DNA of 64,000 nucleotides from Chloroflexota bacterium. GTDB taxonomy: Bacteria; Chloroflexota; UBA6077; FW602-bin22; CADDYW01. Below, one piece after another: positions 60,911 to 64,000 of the stretch (position 1 is its first letter; every line of letters starts with the position of its first letter). Below the pieces are notes generated by a model. It did no database searches. It was not told where the DNA came from and saw only the letters and a list, made by a program, of their open reading frames with translations. The position numbers and the translations under genes are program-made. The stretch is from NCBI GenBank assembly GCA_021324795.1, contig JAJPIK010000112.1, forward strand, positions 1 to 64,000. Reading direction: 5' to 3'.

Positions 60911-62176
60911 GTGCGGATAGCCTTTGTTGTCCAGCGCTACGGGGAAGAGATCTGCGGTGGCGCCGAGCAGCACTGTCGTCTGGTTGCCGAGCATCTGACG
61001 AAGTACGTCGACGTGCACGTGCTTACCACCTGTGCGCTGAATCACCTACCATGGGACAACTATTACCCGGCCGAGAAATCCGACGTCAACGGCGTGCGGG
61101 TTCACCGCTTCCCAATCGATCAGATCCGGGACCATCGCGCTTTCGATCAGTTGTCGTATCGGGTATTTGGCGGCAGTCATACCTACCTGGACGAATTGGC
61201 TTGGGTCGAGATGATGGGGCCACACAGTCCGGATCTCCTGACCTACATCGCGCGGAACCGGTACGAGTACGATCTCTTCATCTTCATGACCTATCAGTAC
61301 TTCCCCACCGTCTTCGGCCTGCCGATCGTTCCGGAGCGGGCCATGCTGGCGCCTTTGGCGCACGACGACCGCTCGCTGTATCTGGACGTCTATAACCCGG
61401 TCTTTCACCTGCCCCGACACATCATCTACAATACCGATACTGAACGGGCCATGGTCGAATGGCGATTTCGGAATGACTCGATTCCCAACACCATCGTTGG
61501 TACCGGCATTTACGATCCCGGCGTACGTGACGCGGCTGAATTTCGCCAACGTCATCGTCTGATTGGCGACGTGCTCACCTACGTCGGCCGGATCGAGGCG
61601 GCCAAAGGGTGCCAACAGCTTTTCGATAACTTCATTCGCTATAAGACGGAACGTGGCGGTGACCTTACCTTGCTACTCCTCGGCAAAGCCGAGCTACCAA
61701 TTCCCCAGCGGAATGACGTTAAAGCACTGGGCTTCGTCACCGACGAGGAGAAATTCGCGGCCCTGGCGGCTAGCACGGTCGTCGTCTTGCCCTCGGAAAC
61801 TGAAAGCCTCTCGATGGTCAACCTGGAGGCCTGGACGGCCGGGGTGCCCGTCCTGGCCAATGGTCTCTGCCAGGTGCTGAAAGATAACTGTCTGAAGGCC
61901 GATGGGGGGCTGTATTACACGTCGTACGAAGAGTTTGCCGCCTGCCTCGACGTCCTGCTGAAAGAGCCCGACCTTCGCCAGGCGCTCGCGGAAAGCGGTC
62001 GGTGTTATGTTCAGGAGAACTATAGCTGGGATGCGGTGGAAGCGAAGTATTTAGAGATCCTGAGCCAATTCGGGAACCTCAGGGCTGGAGCTGCCACACC
62101 TGGACAGTCTGTTGAAACGTTCCATCCGCCCCCGGTGGCTCCGACGTCGTCGCGACTTTTTCTGGAAGGGAAATGA
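60911..62176 (+). CDS. glycosyltransferase family 4 protein
   Basis: A 421-residue GT-B enzyme. It begins VRIAFVVQRYGEEICGGAEQ, has DVLTYVGRIEAAKGCQQL in the linker/donor half, and carries the donor site SETESLSMVNLEAWTAGVPVL. GTG 60911 follows GGAGG at 8 bases; the longer frame from 60812 is inside the preceding gene. The C-terminal 32 residues (PPPVAPTSSRLF) are Pro-rich and lie within the overlap with the convergent gene. Confidence 0.9.
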   Translation: MRIAFVVQRYGEEICGGAEQHCRLVAEHLTKYVDVHVLTTCALNHLPWDNYYPAEKSDVNGVRVHRFPIDQIRDHRAFDQLSYRVFGGSHTYLDELAWVEMMGPHSPDLLTYIARNRYEYDLFIFMTYQYFPTVFGLPIVPERAMLAPLAHDDRSLYLDVYNPVFHLPRHIIYNTDTERAMVEWRFRNDSIPNTIVGTGIYDPGVRDAAEFRQRHRLIGDVLTYVGRIEAAKGCQQLFDNFIRYKTERGGDLTLLLLGKAELPIPQRNDVKALGFVTDEEKFAALAASTVVVLPSETESLSMVNLEAWTAGVPVLANGLCQVLKDNCLKADGGLYYTSYEEFAACLDVLLKEPDLRQALAESGRCYVQENYSWDAVEAKYLEILSQFGNLRAGAATPGQSVETFHPPPVAPTSSRLFLEGK

Positions 62177-64000
62177 CCCGTTGCGAGACAAGGGTTCCGG
62201 ACAGGCCGATTTCAGACGGGCCAGGGAGGCCGGGATTAGTAATCCAGTACACTGGCCTTCCCTCGGCGAGCCACTGACGTGCCGCGACGCCAGCGGCTTG
62301 ATCCATGCGCGTGTCAGAAGTAATCAATAGACTGGTCCGATCGTAAATGTACTCGAAAGGGGTCGAGAAGCGAATCCCTGTATCACCATTGGCGAAGAGT
62401 ACGACGCCATTCGGGGGGATCTCTGCCGCGAGGGCCCCCAGTTGGTCAATCGCACCTCGGTATTCGACATAGCCAAGCAGCGGCCGGACTCCACCGTAAA
62501 GCCCAACTGCCAGGACGAGTCCGAGGGCGACTGGCAAAGCCGCGTTACTCCAATTCGCCCATTTTTTCGGCCAAAGCTGGACCAGGAGATAGGCCTGCGC
62601 CAAAGCGAAGCCGGGAATGATCAGCGTAATCCAGCGGCGGGCGGCCCAGTAGTGGACTGGTGTGATCGCTGGGTTATACAGGAACACGACGGTATCGGCG
62701 GCAATGACCAGGAAGGGTAACGCGGTTCGGTGGTTGAGCTCTCGGTTGGTGAGGATCATCCATCCGACGACGCCAAGCAATAAGCCGAGCGGAGTGACGT
62801 ACCAGCCAAGGCGGACGAAGCTTTCGAGTTGATTGGCGAGGGCGTCGAGCTCCGGCGAAGCGACTGAATTGGGGATGGACGAGAGCCCTAACGGCCGAAT
62901 ATAGTAGGCATAAGCCGCGACGATGCCGATCAAGGCGGGGAGCCCGGTCTGCGTGCCAGTAACAAAGGCTTGCGACTGAAGAGCGGACGTGAGCAGGCAG
63001 CGCAAGGGACGGTAGAGGTAGAGCAGGCTGGCCAGTGCAAAAAAGGCGACCACGAGCGTTCCGACCGCAGCCAGCTCACGGGCGGAAAGGATGGCTTGCA
63101 GGGTCCGCACGGTATACCAGGTCGCGATGAGCGCGGCGTGGAGCACGGCCTGAAGGAGAATGACCGCGTAGCTGCCGAGAAACCAGTACCAGGTAGGGTC
63201 GAATTTGCCGGTGAGCGAACGGTAACCAAAGTAGAGCAAGATCACGAATGGCAACAATGCCAACTCAATCTTGTCAAGGTGTACGGCCGCCAACAGAAAG
63301 CCAGCCAGCAAGGCGAGCCATCGATTTGACGTGTCAAGCATGATAACAAAGGCTAATAGGCCACTGAAGAGCAAAAACTGAGCGAAAATCTCGGCATCGG
63401 GATAGCTGGCAAACCAGACCTCGGCCGGATTAACTGCGAACAGGAGCGTGGCAAGGAAAGCAACGCTCGTCCCGAACAACCGACGAATGAGAAGGTAGAA
63501 GCCGACCAAACCGAGCAATGCTAGGATCGGGTTAACTAGCAGCTCGGATCGGACCCCAGCGACCGCGTAACCGAAGGCGAGCGTCGTTGGGAAGAGGTGG
63601 AATCCGTGCGGCACGACCTGATCTGCCGAAGCCGTGAAGTGTGGTGACTGAATTCCATCGCTGCGCAGAAACATGAGATACATGCCTGGAAGGCGACTGG
63701 CTGGAGTCGGGAAGAGCGCGCTGCGAACGCTCGGCGACAGCGAAGCCAACGTCGGGCTGACTTGCACAATGCGGCCGGACTTGGCGATGGCCGCGCCCGC
63801 ATTGACGTAACTACCGGGATCGAGGCCACCGAAAATCCATTCGTCGGGCGGCGAGTAGAGAAACATGGCGATGGCTAAAGGCAGACTGAGTCCAGCGAGG
63901 GTAGAGAATTGAATCCGGCCTCTGACAGACCGGAATACCAGACAACAACTCCCAACGAGAGCAATCGTTCCGAGTAGGAGCACTAGACGAGGCTGATCCA
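62079..64000 (-). CDS. membrane glycosyltransferase-like protein (5' end outside window)
   Basis: At least 634 residues with about twelve hydrophobic segments. The frame is still open at the window edge, with residues DQPRLV before the GTG at 63983, so the start is probably outside. A short soluble C-terminal domain (about the last 120 residues) has LAAEIPPNGVVLFANGDTGI. The early loop with WIFGGLDPGSYVNAGAAIAK and the later VNPAEVWFASYPDAEIFAQF resemble GT39/GT83-like polyprenol-sugar transferases, but the usual acidic pair is not clear. Its last 98 bases overlap the convergent GT4 gene. Confidence 0.7.
   Translation of the reverse strand, partial: DQPRLVLLLGTIALVGSCCLVFRSVRGRIQFSTLAGLSLPLAIAMFLYSPPDEWIFGGLDPGSYVNAGAAIAKSGRIVQVSPTLASLSPSVRSALFPTPASRLPGMYLMFLRSDGIQSPHFTASADQVVPHGFHLFPTTLAFGYAVAGVRSELLVNPILALLGLVGFYLLIRRLFGTSVAFLATLLFAVNPAEVWFASYPDAEIFAQFLLFSGLLAFVIMLDTSNRWLALLAGFLLAAVHLDKIELALLPFVILLYFGYRSLTGKFDPTWYWFLGSYAVILLQAVLHAALIATWYTVRTLQAILSARELAAVGTLVVAFFALASLLYLYRPLRCLLTSALQSQAFVTGTQTGLPALIGIVAAYAYYIRPLGLSSIPNSVASPELDALANQLESFVRLGWYVTPLGLLLGVVGWMILTNRELNHRTALPFLVIAADTVVFLYNPAITPVHYWAARRWITLIIPGFALAQAYLLVQLWPKKWANWSNAALPVALGLVLAVGLYGGVRPLLGYVEYRGAIDQLGALAAEIPPNGVVLFANGDTGIRFSTPFEYIYDRTSLLITSDTRMDQAAGVAARQWLAEGRPVYWITNPGLPGPSEIGLSGTLVSQRVISLPEKVATTSEPPGADGTFQQTVQVWQLQP

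Noticed and set aside
1-64000. CRISPR array, insertion sequence or prophage
   Set aside because: No regularly spaced direct repeats, transposase, integrase or phage structural motifs were seen. The dispersed repeats are irregular and isolated.

Overview
The window is 64 kb of densely packed bacterial chromosome. The best fit is a Chloroflexota genome of the Thermomicrobia type. The clues are a tryptophan operon behind a T-box leader, a thi operon behind a TPP riboswitch, a ThiS-ThiG fusion, many GTG/TTG starts, very tight operons and glycosyltransferases with long C-terminal extensions. This placement is inferred from gene content. No rRNA, tRNA, CRISPR array, transposase or prophage gene was seen.

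Layout. 0-3.5 kb: the tail of an unknown gene, a HAD hydrolase, a HAD hydrolase fused to a dual-specificity phosphatase, and a convergent MFS transporter. 3.8-6.6 kb: a GT39-type membrane glycosyltransferase with C-terminal beta-sandwich domains. 6.6-17.7 kb: a seven-gene, translationally coupled ABC operon. It encodes a giant solute-binding protein with two tandem beta-sandwich domains, two permease pairs, an NHL-TPR-Yip1 membrane fusion and a DUF5696 glycosidase-like protein, and it has no ATPase gene. 17.7-22.5 kb: TPP riboswitch, thiE, thiD, thiS-thiG fusion, thiO, tenI. 22.5-24.8 kb: pterin dehydratase and iolD on the minus strand. 25.1-34.2 kb: an unknown helical protein, then a Trp-type T-box leader and trpE-G-D-C-trpS-trpF-B-A, ended by a terminator. 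34.3-42.2 kb: pyruvate phosphate dikinase, a CPBP protease, dnaG, rpoD and a double PRC-barrel protein. 42.3-46.1 kb: a cation efflux protein with three cytosolic domains, a LarA-like protein and a TIM-barrel-like unknown. 46.0-48.9 kb: GT4, a polysaccharide-export ABC ATPase and GT2. 49-51.4 kb: a GltD-like iron-sulfur flavoprotein, divergent from a Ycf48-like lipoprotein. 52.7-58.0 kb: a small unknown gene, then a minus-strand MoxR-VWA-SDR-LON operon. 58.1-64 kb: the polysaccharide ABC permease, divergent from GT4, a coiled-coil protein and GT4, and a convergent, truncated membrane glycosyltransferase.

How the parts fit. Three biosynthetic or uptake operons are each headed by an identifiable control element: a strong sigma-70 promoter for the ABC operon, a riboswitch for thiamine, and a T-box for tryptophan. 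The surface-glycan genes lie in two blocks about 10 kb apart, with the ABC ATPase in one and its likely permease in the other. A dispersed repeat family (about six copies, CCCTCACCCT-like with a TCTCTC/GAGAGG stem) lies between genes. In three places it has become coding sequence: the N-termini of the first HAD protein and the GT2, and the last residues of ThiS-ThiG.

The most unusual items are the ABC/NHL-Yip1/DUF5696 operon, the HAD-phosphatase fusion, the ThiS-ThiG fusion with an internal Gly-Gly, the three-domain CDF tail and the repeat-derived protein ends.
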